NCBI GenBank assembly: GCA_024234635.1
Contig: JACKNX010000024.1
Coordinates: forward strand, 1-43,357
Direction: 5' to 3'
Source of the DNA: Pseudomonadales bacterium
GTDB taxonomy: Bacteria; Pseudomonadota; Gammaproteobacteria; Pseudomonadales; Azotimanducaceae
Length of the DNA stretch: 43,357 nucleotides
Shown one piece after another: positions 15,115 through 22,665 of the stretch; position 1 is the first letter of the stretch; every line of letters begins with the position of its first letter. Under the pieces are notes generated by a model. The model saw only the letters and a list, made by a program, of their open reading frames with translations. It was not told the DNA's origin and did no database searches. Made by a program: the position numbers and the translations under genes.

Positions 15115-15618
15115 TCAGTAGCGACGGCAGGATGGTGACGAAGGCGACGGGAAGTACTGGCGGGACAACGTTTCAAACGTCCCGCCCATTCGCGCAATCT
15201 CAAACTCAAGCGACGAGGTGACCCGAACGGCGTCATTGCGGTGGTTACGCGCACCGTTCATGCGCACGAAGTGGTCACTGGCCTGACGTTCCGATGCACT
15301 CCAGATGCGAACCGCGCCATCAGGGTTGCCAGACCAGCACACCCAGCGCGGATCCGCGGCCGCGATACCGATCTGACTCCACTGCGCCGCGTTCGGCCGT
15401 ATACCGGAATCGGCAACGAGGCGGCAGACGACCTCCACCATGCGGGCCGCCTGACTGGCCAGCCGGCGCTCTTCCGGCGCCCTGTCATCCAGCCAGTCGC
15501 TTTCGATATCGATGCCATCACGCGCGATGGCCCGAATATCTTCATGGGAAAGATCCGATGCGATCTCGGCTCCCCACTCACCAGCTTCAACCAAACAGGT
15601 GGTATCGTCATACGTCAT
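15115..15618 (-). CDS. Hypothetical protein, unrecognised
   Basis: A 167-residue, acidic-N-terminal soluble protein with no signal peptide or membrane helix. Segments such as DLSHEDIRAIARDGIDIESD and EERRLASQAARMVEVVCRLV look helical; the C-terminal half contains three Trp residues near WVCWSGNPDGAVRIW and ends in FPSPSSPSCRRY. I do not recognise a family. GAGGTG lies 8-9 bases before the ATG, which supports it as a real gene. Third codon positions are less GC-rich than in its neighbours, and the upstream 200 bp are AT-rich, so it may be a recent acquisition. Confidence 0.65.
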   Translation of the reverse strand: MTYDDTTCLVEAGEWGAEIASDLSHEDIRAIARDGIDIESDWLDDRAPEERRLASQAARMVEVVCRLVADSGIRPNAAQWSQIGIAAADPRWVCWSGNPDGAVRIWSASERQASDHFVRMNGARNHRNDAVRVTSSLEFEIARMGGTFETLSRQYFPSPSSPSCRRY

Positions 15619-15828
15619 TCTGCGGGCACCTCGTATTGAATTGTTCTCGTTATATCAACTAGTTGGCCGCGCACTATAGCACGGATCAATAACATTTTCA
15701 CGGACGCGATATTGGGCATCACACTGACATTTCTTAGCCCAGCGGCATCCTGAGGATCGATCGTCGAAGCAACAAAATCATGCCACGATGCCGGGATCGC
15801 TTATCCTTGCCGTCATCCGAGCTGGTCT
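15619..15828. other. AT-rich divergent intergenic region
   Basis: The most AT-rich stretch of the window (TATATCAACTAGTTGG, then CACTATAGCACGG and CAATAACATTTTC) lies between the divergent orphan gene and the amidotransferase-class hydrolase gene. It probably carries promoters for both, but I cannot pick a convincing -35/-10 pair by eye. No coding frame is supported here. Confidence 0.5.
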
Positions 15829-16596
15829 GTGAACCATAAAGTGAAAAAGCCGCTTGTTCTCGTACCCTGCGACGTGAAGGCGATCCCCGGTGGCGGGCCC
15901 TTCCATTGCGCGGGCGAAAAATATCTCGATGCCGTGATCCATGGCGCTGACTGCATGGCGCTGCTGCTGCCCGCGCTGGGTGGCGGTGAAGAGATGGCGT
16001 CGTTCCAGGCACACTACGATCTCGATGAACTGCTCGACCTTGCCCAGGGTGTATATCTGCCAGGTTCCGCCAGCAACATCGACCCCGTGCACTACGGTGG
16101 TCCGCCGCATGACATGGCGCTGGACGGACAGCGTGACGTCAGCGTTTTTCCGCTCATCCGAAAGACACTGGCACACCGCAAGCCGTTGCTGGCCATCTGT
16201 CGCGGGCTGCAGGAACTGAACGTTGCGCTCGGCGGCACACTGCATGCCAGGGTGCATGACATACCCGGCCACGGCGATCATCGGGAAGACAGTTCAGCAC
16301 CACGGGAAGAGCAGTATGGCGACGCGCATGCGGTTGCGCTTGAGCCCGGCGGCGTACTGGCCCGAATTACCGGCAACACACGGTTGACCGTCAACTCACT
16401 GCACTCGCAGGGCATTGCCACACTGGCGGATGGCCTGCGCGTGGAAGCCACGGCGGAGGACGGCCTCATCGAGGCCGTGTCCATGACCGATCCCTGGGTC
16501 GTGGGCGTGCAGTGGCACCCAGAATGGCGCTATCGGCAGAACCCCGACGCCATTCGTCTTTTCGCAGCCTTTGGCGATGCGCTGCGGGGCGCATAA
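15829..16596 (+). CDS. Gamma-glutamyl-gamma-aminobutyrate hydrolase family (PuuD-like, class I GATase fold)
   Basis: A 255-residue member of peptidase family C26. The nucleophile Cys lies in LAICRGLQELNVALGG, and the His/Glu pair is in QWHPEW near residue 230. LVLVPCDVKAIPGGG at the start and VYLPGSASNIDPVHYGG (family: GGxxDxxPxxYG) also match. PuuD hydrolyses gamma-Glu-GABA in putrescine breakdown; related proteins act on other gamma-glutamyl amides. No other puu genes are near. The start is GTG at 15829; an ATG is not available at the proper place. It converges on the phosphotransferase gene with 42 bp between them. Confidence 0.9.
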   Translation: MNHKVKKPLVLVPCDVKAIPGGGPFHCAGEKYLDAVIHGADCMALLLPALGGGEEMASFQAHYDLDELLDLAQGVYLPGSASNIDPVHYGGPPHDMALDGQRDVSVFPLIRKTLAHRKPLLAICRGLQELNVALGGTLHARVHDIPGHGDHREDSSAPREEQYGDAHAVALEPGGVLARITGNTRLTVNSLHSQGIATLADGLRVEATAEDGLIEAVSMTDPWVVGVQWHPEWRYRQNPDAIRLFAAFGDALRGA

Positions 16597-16638
16597 CAGG
16601 GGCGGGATGCCAACGGCTGGTCGACCATCACGCTGGTG

Positions 16639-17724
16639 TCACAGCATCGACAGGCAGTCGTGGTCCATCATCGCCGCCGCCGAGCGACGCACCATGGCCG
16701 TCACCCAGTTCTCCGCGCGCGCATTCTGCGCCGCAAGACCGCCACCGATGATGACGGTGTAGGTCCACAGCATGAGAATCGCCCGGCGGTAGTCCTCGAA
16801 CGCCTGGTCTTCGCCGTAGTCACGCACGCCGCGGGCACGCAGCGCATTCACCCATCGGGCGATGAGCGCCTTTTCGTGCGCCCGGCGCATCGCTGTCTCC
16901 ACGCTGCCGCTGAGGAAGTAGGCAATGTCCTGCACGCCCTTGCCACGTACCGGCGCCTGCCAGTCGCAGCAGGCCACCTCGATGCCGCCCGCGTGCGGCC
17001 GGAAGAACAGGTTGTCCATCCGGAAATCACCGTGAATTACCGTACGTGGTGACGCATTGATCCACGCCTGCACCGCCGGCAGGCCCGCCATGTAGCGGGC
17101 TTTCGCCTGTCGCAGTTCAGGCGCGATGTCGTCCGCGAAGAAGCGCGCAAACTGTTCATAGTTGGCTTCGGTGCCCGCCGCCAGACCATCCGACATCACC
17201 GACGGGTGGCTGTGGGGCAACCAGTCCATTTCGCCCCCGTCCACCTGCTCCCAGAACGCCGCATGCAGGTCCGCCAGCGCATCCATTACCGCCTCGGCGC
17301 GCGGCAGCGAACAGCCCGCCACCTGGTCGCCCTGTTCCCAGGCGGAAAGATCTTCCAGCACGAGCACAAAATCCGTCGGGCTGTCCGCGCGGGCGAGGTA
17401 GACCTCCGCCGTGCGCATGGGTGTGGCATGCGCCGCGCGCCGGTAGAACTCCACCTCCCGGCGGTAATTGTCGAAGGCGCGCGCGACCTCCCGGTTCTGT
17501 TCATTGTGCGTGGGCAGTTTCACTACGACCGACGCCGGGCCATTGCCTTTGGCATAGGTCAGCACGGCCCGAAACAGATTACTCATCATGCCGGCGCCCT
17601 CACCAATGGGCGCGAGTTGCACTGACGCCACGCGCAATGGGCTGGCAGTGGTGCTCAGCACTGACTCGAACCAGGACACGGTCAGATCGTTACCGTTGCG
17701 TGGCAATTCGGTTGCTGCATTCAT
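16639..17724 (-). CDS. Phosphotransferase of the ecdysteroid-kinase-like/APH superfamily
   Basis: A 361-residue protein of the aminoglycoside-phosphotransferase fold. The catalytic loop is VIHGDFRMDNLFF (about residue 230) and the metal-binding segment follows as CCDWQAPVRGKGVQDIAYFL, where DFG is replaced by DWQ as usual in this superfamily. The N-terminal lobe has IGEGAGMMSNLFR and SVVVKLPT (the Lys of the ATP site) and VLVLEDLSAWEQGDQV. Bacterial members with this EcKinase-like pattern have mostly unknown small-molecule substrates, and several lie near acyl-CoA genes. It is divergent from syd by 149 bp. Confidence 0.87.
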   Translation of the reverse strand: MNAATELPRNGNDLTVSWFESVLSTTASPLRVASVQLAPIGEGAGMMSNLFRAVLTYAKGNGPASVVVKLPTHNEQNREVARAFDNYRREVEFYRRAAHATPMRTAEVYLARADSPTDFVLVLEDLSAWEQGDQVAGCSLPRAEAVMDALADLHAAFWEQVDGGEMDWLPHSHPSVMSDGLAAGTEANYEQFARFFADDIAPELRQAKARYMAGLPAVQAWINASPRTVIHGDFRMDNLFFRPHAGGIEVACCDWQAPVRGKGVQDIAYFLSGSVETAMRRAHEKALIARWVNALRARGVRDYGEDQAFEDYRRAILMLWTYTVIIGGGLAAQNARAENWVTAMVRRSAAAMMDHDCLSML

Positions 17725-17873
17725 GGGCGTCTGCCTCCACGCCGATTGTGAAAGAGCTTTCCCCGCATGGCCGCGAGGTAAAGACCGGAATCCGGAGCAT
17801 ACCGGCTGCCGGTCCGGCTTTCGCCTGCCACGTGCCTGCCGCTATTCTCCCCTTCGACATCCGGGAGACGGAC

Positions 17874-18473
17874 ATGACGCGAACCGTGGCGGAGGCGCTC
17901 GATGATTTCCTTGCGCACGCCAGCCAATCGACGGAGAGGTTGCTGGCGCCTTATCAACCGGATCTGCGTTCGCCCTGCGAAACCGGCCCGCCCATCGACC
18001 CGGAGCACGAACTCGTCACATGGCAACCCGTGCGACAGGACAATCCGGATCTTCTTCTGCCGCTCGAGCGCGCCTTCGAGGTTGTCGTGCACCCGGACGT
18101 CAAAACCTGGTGGGGGCGCTACTTTGCCGGCCCGCTCGCTGCGGAAGCGACCGAAGGTGCACTGACGCTGCTGCAGCTCTGGGCACCTGACGATGCGGAG
18201 CGTCTGGCGGAGAACCTGATCGGTCATGCCTTCGCACGGCAACGACTCAAGGCCCCCCTGAGCTGGTTCTTCGCCTGCACCGAAGAAGGACCGGACCTGC
18301 TGCTCACCGTGCACAACGCCACCGGTGAGGTGCTGCTGGAATCGCCAGAGAAGAAACCGTTCACCGTGGTGGCGCCGGATCTCGCCACGTTCATTGATAC
18401 GTTGACACCAGCGGCGCCCACCAGAATGGCCCCGGACTCCGCCTGTGCTCCCGAAAGGCCCCGGCGCTGGTAA
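17874..18473 (+). CDS. syd: SecY-interacting protein Syd
   Basis: A 199-residue homologue of Syd, a cytoplasmic protein that binds SecY and is linked to quality control of the SecYEG translocon. It aligns by eye with E. coli Syd along its length: WQPVRQDNPDLLLPLERAFE (E. coli has WQP...NVNAVERAFDIV), KTWWGRYFAGPL, GALTLLQLWAPDDAERLAEN, LIGHAFARQRLKAPLSWFFA and NATGEVLLE, ending DLATFIDTLTP. It has about 18 extra residues at the C-terminus. aroA follows after 10 bp, so the two are probably co-transcribed. Confidence 0.93.
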   Translation: MTRTVAEALDDFLAHASQSTERLLAPYQPDLRSPCETGPPIDPEHELVTWQPVRQDNPDLLLPLERAFEVVVHPDVKTWWGRYFAGPLAAEATEGALTLLQLWAPDDAERLAENLIGHAFARQRLKAPLSWFFACTEEGPDLLLTVHNATGEVLLESPEKKPFTVVAPDLATFIDTLTPAAPTRMAPDSACAPERPRRW

Positions 18474-18483
18474 AGTGCCGCCC

Positions 18484-19764
18484 ATGAAACACCTTCTCCT
18501 ACCCCCGGTCGGCGCGCTGACGGGCGACGTTCGTCTGCCCGGCTCCAAGAGCATCTCCAACCGGGCGCTGCTTCTGGCCGCCCAGGCACGCGGGACCACA
18601 CGTCTGCTGCACCTCCTGGACAGCGACGACACGGCCGTCATGCTGAAGGCGCTGCATGCCCTGGGCGTTAGGGTGCAGCGCGACGGTGAAGCCTGCCTCG
18701 TGCACGGCCTGGGTGGACCTTTGCGCCCGAGCAATGCCGCATTGCACCTGGACCTGGGGCTGGCCGGCACCGCCTACCGGCCACTGGCGGCGGCACTGAC
18801 GCTGGCGCGGGGCGGTGAATTCATTCTGGACGGCACCGCGCGCATGCGCGAACGGCCGGTGGGCCACCTGGTGGACGCCCTCCGCGAACTGGGTGCGAAG
18901 ATCGCCTATCTCGGTGAATCCGGTTATCCGCCGCTGCGTATCCACGGCACGGGTCTGACCGGAGGCACCACGCATATCGACGGCAGCATCTCCAGCCAGT
19001 TCCTCACCGCTCTGCTCATGGCCCTGCCGCTGGCGGAAGGGCGCACGCGCGTGGAGCTCACATCGGAACTGGTGTCGAAACCCTACATCGACATCACCCT
19101 GGCCATGCTTGCCCGTTTCGGTGTCACGGTAAGCCACGAGAACTACCGCGTGTTCCACGCCACGCCGCAGCCATTCGTTGCTCCAGGGGATTTCCTTGTC
19201 GAAGGCGATGCGTCGTCTGCCTCCTATTTCCTGGCCGCGGGTGCCATTCGCGGCGACGGCATCACTGTGCACGGCATCGGCGCACAGAGCATCCAGGGCG
19301 ACGTGGCGTTCGTTGAGGTACTCGAAAACATGGGCGCGAACGTGACCATGGATGCGGATCGCATCACGGTGCGCCCCGGCACACTCAAGGCTCTGGACAT
19401 GGATCTCAATCACATTCCCGATGCCGCCATGACAGCTGCGGTGCTGGCGCTGTTCGCCGACGGCACCACGACGATCCGCAACATCGGCAACTGGCGGGTG
19501 AAGGAAACCGATCGCCTGCAGGCCATGGCAACCGAGCTGCGCAAGTTTGGCGCCACTGTCATCGAAGGCGCCGATTTCATCAGCGTGACGCCGCCCGCGA
19601 CCATCAACGGCGCCACCGTCGAGACGTATGGCGATCATCGCATCGCGATGTGCTTCTCGCTGCTGGCGCTGGCCGGCGTGCCTGTGACCATCGTCGACCC
19701 GGACTGCGTCGCCAAGACTTTCCCCGATTATTTCCAGGTGTTCGACAGCCTGCGCGTCAACTGA
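18484..19764 (+). CDS. aroA: 3-phosphoshikimate 1-carboxyvinyltransferase (EPSP synthase)
   Basis: A 426-residue enzyme of the shikimate pathway that joins PEP to shikimate-3-phosphate. Signatures: LPGSKSISNRALLLAA (residues 18-33), ARMRERPVGHLVDAL, GSISSQFLTALLMALPLA, DAAMTAAVLALFADG, NWRVKETDRLQAMA, YGDHRIAMCFSLLAL and KTFPDYF. Length matches class I enzymes (E. coli 427). The usual NAGTAMRPL loop reads LAGTAYRPL here: Leu93 replaces the Asn equivalent to E. coli Asn94, and Tyr replaces Met. The Gly96 and Pro101 equivalents are kept. The ATG at 18484 fits the family N-terminus. A CBM9/DUF5916 gene follows after 14 bp. Confidence 0.97.
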   Translation: MKHLLLPPVGALTGDVRLPGSKSISNRALLLAAQARGTTRLLHLLDSDDTAVMLKALHALGVRVQRDGEACLVHGLGGPLRPSNAALHLDLGLAGTAYRPLAAALTLARGGEFILDGTARMRERPVGHLVDALRELGAKIAYLGESGYPPLRIHGTGLTGGTTHIDGSISSQFLTALLMALPLAEGRTRVELTSELVSKPYIDITLAMLARFGVTVSHENYRVFHATPQPFVAPGDFLVEGDASSASYFLAAGAIRGDGITVHGIGAQSIQGDVAFVEVLENMGANVTMDADRITVRPGTLKALDMDLNHIPDAAMTAAVLALFADGTTTIRNIGNWRVKETDRLQAMATELRKFGATVIEGADFISVTPPATINGATVETYGDHRIAMCFSLLALAGVPVTIVDPDCVAKTFPDYFQVFDSLRVN

Positions 19765-19778
19765 CTATCCGGACAAAC

Positions 19779-21977
19779 ATGCAACCTATCCGTTTTCTCA
19801 TCGCGGCCGGCTTCCTTTTCAGTACGCTCGCGCACGCCGCCGGCAAACCGCAGCTCACCGCCAGCCGCCTGGACAATCCGCCCGTTCTGGATGGCGATGT
19901 CCTCGGCGATGTCGCGTGGCAGGGACTGCAGAGCGCCACTGGCTTCACGCAGACCCGCCCCATCGCAGATGCCGCGGCCACCCAGGTCACCACGGTTTTT
20001 GTGGGGTACGACGATGAAGCGCTTTATATCGGCGTGGTATGCCATGACGACAATCCCGCCGCCATCGTTGTCGGCGATGCCCGCCGCGACAGCAATCTGG
20101 ATGACGTGGACAGCTTCCAGGTGATTCTCGACGCCTATCACGACCGGCAGAACGGCCTGATCTTCGGCACGACGCCGTCCTCGGTTGAGTACGATGCGCA
20201 GGTCACGCGCGAAGGCACGCAGTCCGTCGGCACCAGTTCGCAGACGAGCAGCGGCTTCAACCTCGAATGGAACACGACCTGGAGTGTGCGCTCGAAGCTG
20301 GGTGACTACGGCTGGAGCAGCGAGATGCGGATTCCCTTCAAGTCGCTGCGCTATCCGAGCGATACCCAGCCGGTATGGGGCATCAACTTCCAGCGCAACA
20401 TCCGCCGCAACAACGAGGTGGCGTACTGGTCGCCGCTACCAAGACAGTTCACGATCTATCGCGTTTCCGAGGCCGGCACCCTGGCTGGCCTGAAACCTCC
20501 GGCGCAGCGCAATTTCAAACTGATGCCGTATGTGCTGGGCCAATTCAGCAAAGGTGGCAGACAACCATCCGGCACGCACTTCGATCAGGAAGTTGGCATG
20601 GATGTGAAGCTCTCCGTCACATCGGGACTCACGCTCGACGCCACCTGGAACACGGACTTCGCCCAGGTGGAGGCGGACGAACTGCAGGTGAATCTGGATC
20701 GCTTCAGCGTCTTCTTCCCGGAGAAACGGCCGTTTTTCCTCGAAAACGCCGGCCAGTTCACCGTGGGCACGCCACAGGAAGTGGAGCTGTTCTTCAGCCG
20801 CCGCATCGGCATCAGCGATGCCGGGCGCGCCATTCCCATCGTCGGCGGTGCGCGACTGTCGGGCAAGATCGGCGACGCCACGAATATCGGCGCGTTGCGC
20901 ATGCGCAGCGAAGACCTCACCGGCATTGCGCCGCAGAACGACTACACGGTGCTGCGCGTCAACCAGGAACTGCCCAACCGGTCGAGCATTGGCGCGCTGT
21001 ATGTCGAGCGGGACGGCGACGGCGGCGTCACTGGAAACCCGGGCCGCGACTACAACCGCACCTATGCCATCGATGGACGCCTTGGTCTCGGTGACAACCA
21101 TCTCTTCGAGTCCTACTACGCCAAGACCCAGACGCCGGGACGCAACGGTGACGATACGGCCTGGCGCCTGCGCTACAACTACACCGACGAACGCTGGACC
21201 AATTTCCTCGGCTGGACAAAAGTGGGCGACGACTTCAATCCCGAAGTGGGCTTCCTGCGCCGACGCAACTACAACAAGTACGAGGCGCTGCTGTTCCTGC
21301 GTCACCGGCCGCAGGACTGGCTGGGCCTCTACGAACTGCGGCCTCACATCGGCTCGTTCCACTTCTACGACGACACCGGGTACTGGGAGAGCGGTTTCAC
21401 GCATGTGGACAACCACTGGGAGTGGAAGAACGGCATCGAAGTCCACACGGGCGTCAATTTCACGCACGAAGGCGTGAAAAATCCTTTCCAGATCAATCCT
21501 GGCACGTTCGTCGTGCCCGGCCGCTACGACCACAAGGAAGCAGACCTGGTGTTCAAGACGGACGAGGGCCGCAAACTCAGCGCCAGCCTGGAAACGAAGA
21601 TCGGCGGCTTCTTCGGCGGCGACCGCGTAAACGCCACCACCGGCGTGCTGTATCGGCCGGGTGAGCGTTTCAGCGCGGAACTGAACTGGATCTACAACGA
21701 CATCGACCTGCCTGTGGCCAACGGCAACTTCGAGGTCAACGTGGCGCGACTGCGCATGTCGTATTCGTTCACGCCGAAGATGCAGTTGCAGATGCTGCTG
21801 CAGACAGACGATCGCACGGACTTCGTGGCGGTGAACCTGCGCTTTGCCTGGCTGCAGACCGCCAACGCCGGCCTGTATCTGGTGTACAACGAAATCGACG
21901 ACGAGTCGCTGCGCTCGCCCCTGCACAAGCAGCGCGAACTGGTCCTGAAGTACAGCCGGATCTTCGACCTGTTCTGA
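19779..21977 (+). CDS. CBM9-like / DUF5916 outer-membrane beta-barrel protein
   Basis: A 732-residue secreted protein. A signal peptide (FLIAAGFLFSTLAHAAG) is followed by a carbohydrate-binding-family-9-like (DOMON-type) domain at about 25-230 (LDGDVLGDVAWQGLQ, FVGYDDEALYIGVVCHDD, GWSSEMRIPFKSLRYP, WGINFQRNIRR). The rest (about 250-732) is a DUF5916-type region rich in aromatic, alternating strands, with the family-typical FFPEKRPFFLENAGQF and FFSRRIG. The end KYSRIFDLF finishes in Phe, as outer-membrane barrels do. The function of the family is poorly known; it is often found in outer membranes of marine and soil bacteria and may bind glycans. It is 14 bp from aroA, so it may be co-transcribed. 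Confidence 0.9.
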   Translation: MQPIRFLIAAGFLFSTLAHAAGKPQLTASRLDNPPVLDGDVLGDVAWQGLQSATGFTQTRPIADAAATQVTTVFVGYDDEALYIGVVCHDDNPAAIVVGDARRDSNLDDVDSFQVILDAYHDRQNGLIFGTTPSSVEYDAQVTREGTQSVGTSSQTSSGFNLEWNTTWSVRSKLGDYGWSSEMRIPFKSLRYPSDTQPVWGINFQRNIRRNNEVAYWSPLPRQFTIYRVSEAGTLAGLKPPAQRNFKLMPYVLGQFSKGGRQPSGTHFDQEVGMDVKLSVTSGLTLDATWNTDFAQVEADELQVNLDRFSVFFPEKRPFFLENAGQFTVGTPQEVELFFSRRIGISDAGRAIPIVGGARLSGKIGDATNIGALRMRSEDLTGIAPQNDYTVLRVNQELPNRSSIGALYVERDGDGGVTGNPGRDYNRTYAIDGRLGLGDNHLFESYYAKTQTPGRNGDDTAWRLRYNYTDERWTNFLGWTKVGDDFNPEVGFLRRRNYNKYEALLFLRHRPQDWLGLYELRPHIGSFHFYDDTGYWESGFTHVDNHWEWKNGIEVHTGVNFTHEGVKNPFQINPGTFVVPGRYDHKEADLVFKTDEGRKLSASLETKIGGFFGGDRVNATTGVLYRPGERFSAELNWIYNDIDLPVANGNFEVNVARLRMSYSFTPKMQLQMLLQTDDRTDFVAVNLRFAWLQTANAGLYLVYNEIDDESLRSPLHKQRELVLKYSRIFDLF

Positions 21978-22040
21978 TGCGGCAAGCCGGCGCGACCGGG
22001 ATGGCTTCGGAGCCCGTCGCGCCCGCCTACCGAACAGGAT

Positions 22041-22140
22041 GCTGAAAAAGTTCCTCCTGAACTTGTTTTAGCAGCCGCTCATGGAACGAAGTTCCATGCG
22101 TGACAACGCTGGTAAACGCAACGTGACCAGCTGCCAACCT
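22041..22140. repeat. Dispersed hairpin repeat, copy 2 (between convergent genes)
   Basis: About 100 bp matching 7186-7283 in the same orientation. The first hairpin (22041-22072) is stronger than in copy 1: 13 pairs with one bulged G around the loop CTCCT. Its inner stem is GTTC/GAAC where copy 1 has GTCC/GGAC, a compensatory change. The 19-bp inverted repeat catggaacgaagttccatg (22080-22098) is identical in both. A third stem GCTGGT/ACCAGC surrounds a 12-base loop. It lies between the 3' ends of the DUF5916 gene and ogt. Confidence 0.75.
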
Positions 22141-22179
22141 GTGGGGAACGCTCGCTTTCCGTATTCATCCAGCGGCCCA

Positions 22180-22665
22180 CTAGAACAATGGCAGAGGCAC
22201 ACGCCCCTGCTCCAGATCCAGCAGATACTGCTTGGTCGGTAGCCCGCCCCCAAATCCGGTCAGCTTGCCGTTGCTGCCGATCACGCGATGACAGGGCACC
22301 ACCACCGGCAATGGGTTGCTGCCGTTCGCCGCACCCACGGCCCGCATGGCATTCGGCGCGCCGATGGTGGCGGCGATGGTGCCGTACGAGCACGTCTGCC
22401 CATAGGGAATACCGCGCAGTGCTTCCCACACGCGCCGCTGAAAGGGCGTTCCGCGAATATCGAGATCGAGCGCGAACTGCCGCCGCTTACCGGCGAAATA
22501 TTCGGTGAGCTGCGTTCGCGCCTCCCGGAATGCTTCGTCGTCCCGCCGCCAGCCGGGTTCCGGTGGGAAGGCCTTGTTACCACCGGGAAAACTGATTTTG
22601 CGCAGACGTTCTTCCCCCGCCAGCAGAAGGGGGCCGATAGGCGTTTCAAGGTACGTGTAGATCAT
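22180..22665 (-). CDS. ogt: Methylated-DNA--[protein]-cysteine S-methyltransferase (Ogt)
   Basis: A 161-residue alkyltransferase that removes methyl groups from O6-methylguanine by suicide transfer to Cys125 in VVPCHRVIGSNG. Other signatures: GTPFQRRVWEALRGIPYGQT (DNA-binding helix), RAVGAANGSNPLPVV (Asn hinge, Arg finger region) and LTGFGGGLPTKQYLL. Length equals short Ogt/MGMT proteins. Its ATG at 22665 overlaps the stop of the upstream Ada-AlkA gene by 4 bases, so the two repair proteins are made together. Confidence 0.95.
   Translation of the reverse strand: MIYTYLETPIGPLLLAGEERLRKISFPGGNKAFPPEPGWRRDDEAFREARTQLTEYFAGKRRQFALDLDIRGTPFQRRVWEALRGIPYGQTCSYGTIAATIGAPNAMRAVGAANGSNPLPVVVPCHRVIGSNGKLTGFGGGLPTKQYLLDLEQGRVPLPLF

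Noticed and set aside
20436..21926. A 496-codon minus-strand frame inside the DUF5916 gene
   Set aside because: It is antisense to the beta-barrel region with conserved FFPEKRPFFLE; no start signal or domain of its own.
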